5,817 nt of DNA from Acidobacteria bacterium UBA6911 (lineage in GTDB: Bacteria > Acidobacteriota > UBA6911). Shown in pieces: positions 5,778 through 5,817 of the stretch (positions within the stretch are counted from its first letter, which is position 1; every line of letters starts with the position of its first letter). Under the pieces are notes generated by a model. It was given only the letters and a program-made list of their open reading frames with translations. It had not been told where the DNA came from and ran no database searches. Location: NCBI GenBank assembly GCA_002451015.1, contig DKBB01000136.1:1-5817 (forward strand). Reading direction: 5' to 3'. A program made the position numbers and the translations under genes.

Positions 5778-5817
5778 GCCGAAGTGGTGGAACTGGCAGA
5801 CACGCCATCTTGAGGGG
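5778..5817 (+). tRNA. tRNA-Leu (anticodon GAG), 5' part only
   Basis: The first 40 bases of a leucine tRNA are present before the window ends. They fold as acceptor strand GCCGAAG (5778-5784), T8 and G9, D-arm GTG (5787-5789) pairing with CAC (5801-5803) around a loop with the GG pair, anticodon 5' strand CCATC (5805-5809) and loop TTGAGGG (5810-5816). The anticodon is GAG (5812-5814), which reads CUC and CUU codons. The first base of the 3' anticodon strand, G5817, fits pairing with C5809. The long variable arm expected of tRNA-Leu, the T-arm and the 3' end lie beyond the edge. The gene starts 41 bp after the secG stop. Confidence 0.9.

Noticed and set aside
1..5817. CRISPR array, insertion sequence or phage remnant
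   Set aside because: I saw no regularly spaced repeats, transposase-like reading frame, terminal inverted repeats or phage genes.

Overview
The window looks like chromosomal DNA of a Gram-negative, respiring bacterium. Three things point that way: exported c-type cytochromes, a Tat-exported metalloenzyme, and an exported M49 peptidase of the bacterial/plant type. The tpiA-secG-tRNA-Leu order and the moderate GC content would suit Acidobacteriota, Desulfobacterota/deltaproteobacteria or a similar deep lineage. The sequence does not settle the phylum, and this placement is inference from recalled synteny.

Layout. (1) Positions 1-1194, minus strand: a 3'-truncated gene for a secreted dipeptidyl-peptidase III-like (family M49) zinc peptidase. 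The window edge cuts it just after the HELMH zinc motif. (2) Positions 1195-1646: a 452-bp divergent intergenic region with no convincing gene. It holds candidate promoters facing both ways, a long leader for the rightward genes and a 9-bp perfect inverted repeat. (3) Positions 1647-4298, plus strand: a tight three-gene operon. It encodes a diheme cytochrome c peroxidase/MauG-family protein, a Tat-exported metallophosphoesterase (ATGA overlap with the first gene) and a small monoheme cytochrome c (10-bp gap). (4) Positions 4299-4515: a 217-bp gap with only a weak hairpin. (5) Positions 4516-5736, plus strand: housekeeping genes tpiA (triosephosphate isomerase) and secG (SecYEG translocase subunit), 30 bp apart. 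(6) Positions 5778-5817: the 5' half of a tRNA-Leu with anticodon GAG, cut by the right edge.

How the genes fit together. The three middle genes all encode predicted extracytoplasmic proteins with two export routes. The two cytochromes carry Sec-type signals, fitting heme attachment outside the cytoplasm. The phosphoesterase has a twin-arginine signal, fitting export as a folded, metal-loaded enzyme. The small cytochrome could supply electrons to, or take them from, the diheme protein. What the phosphoesterase contributes is unknown. This cassette is the least explained part of the window. Its oddities are a GEHD motif in place of GNHD in the phosphoesterase, no apparent distal histidine for the peroxidase N-terminal heme, and a conserved-looking cysteine in the small cytochrome that could be a heme ligand. 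The rest is recognisable housekeeping or catabolic sequence.
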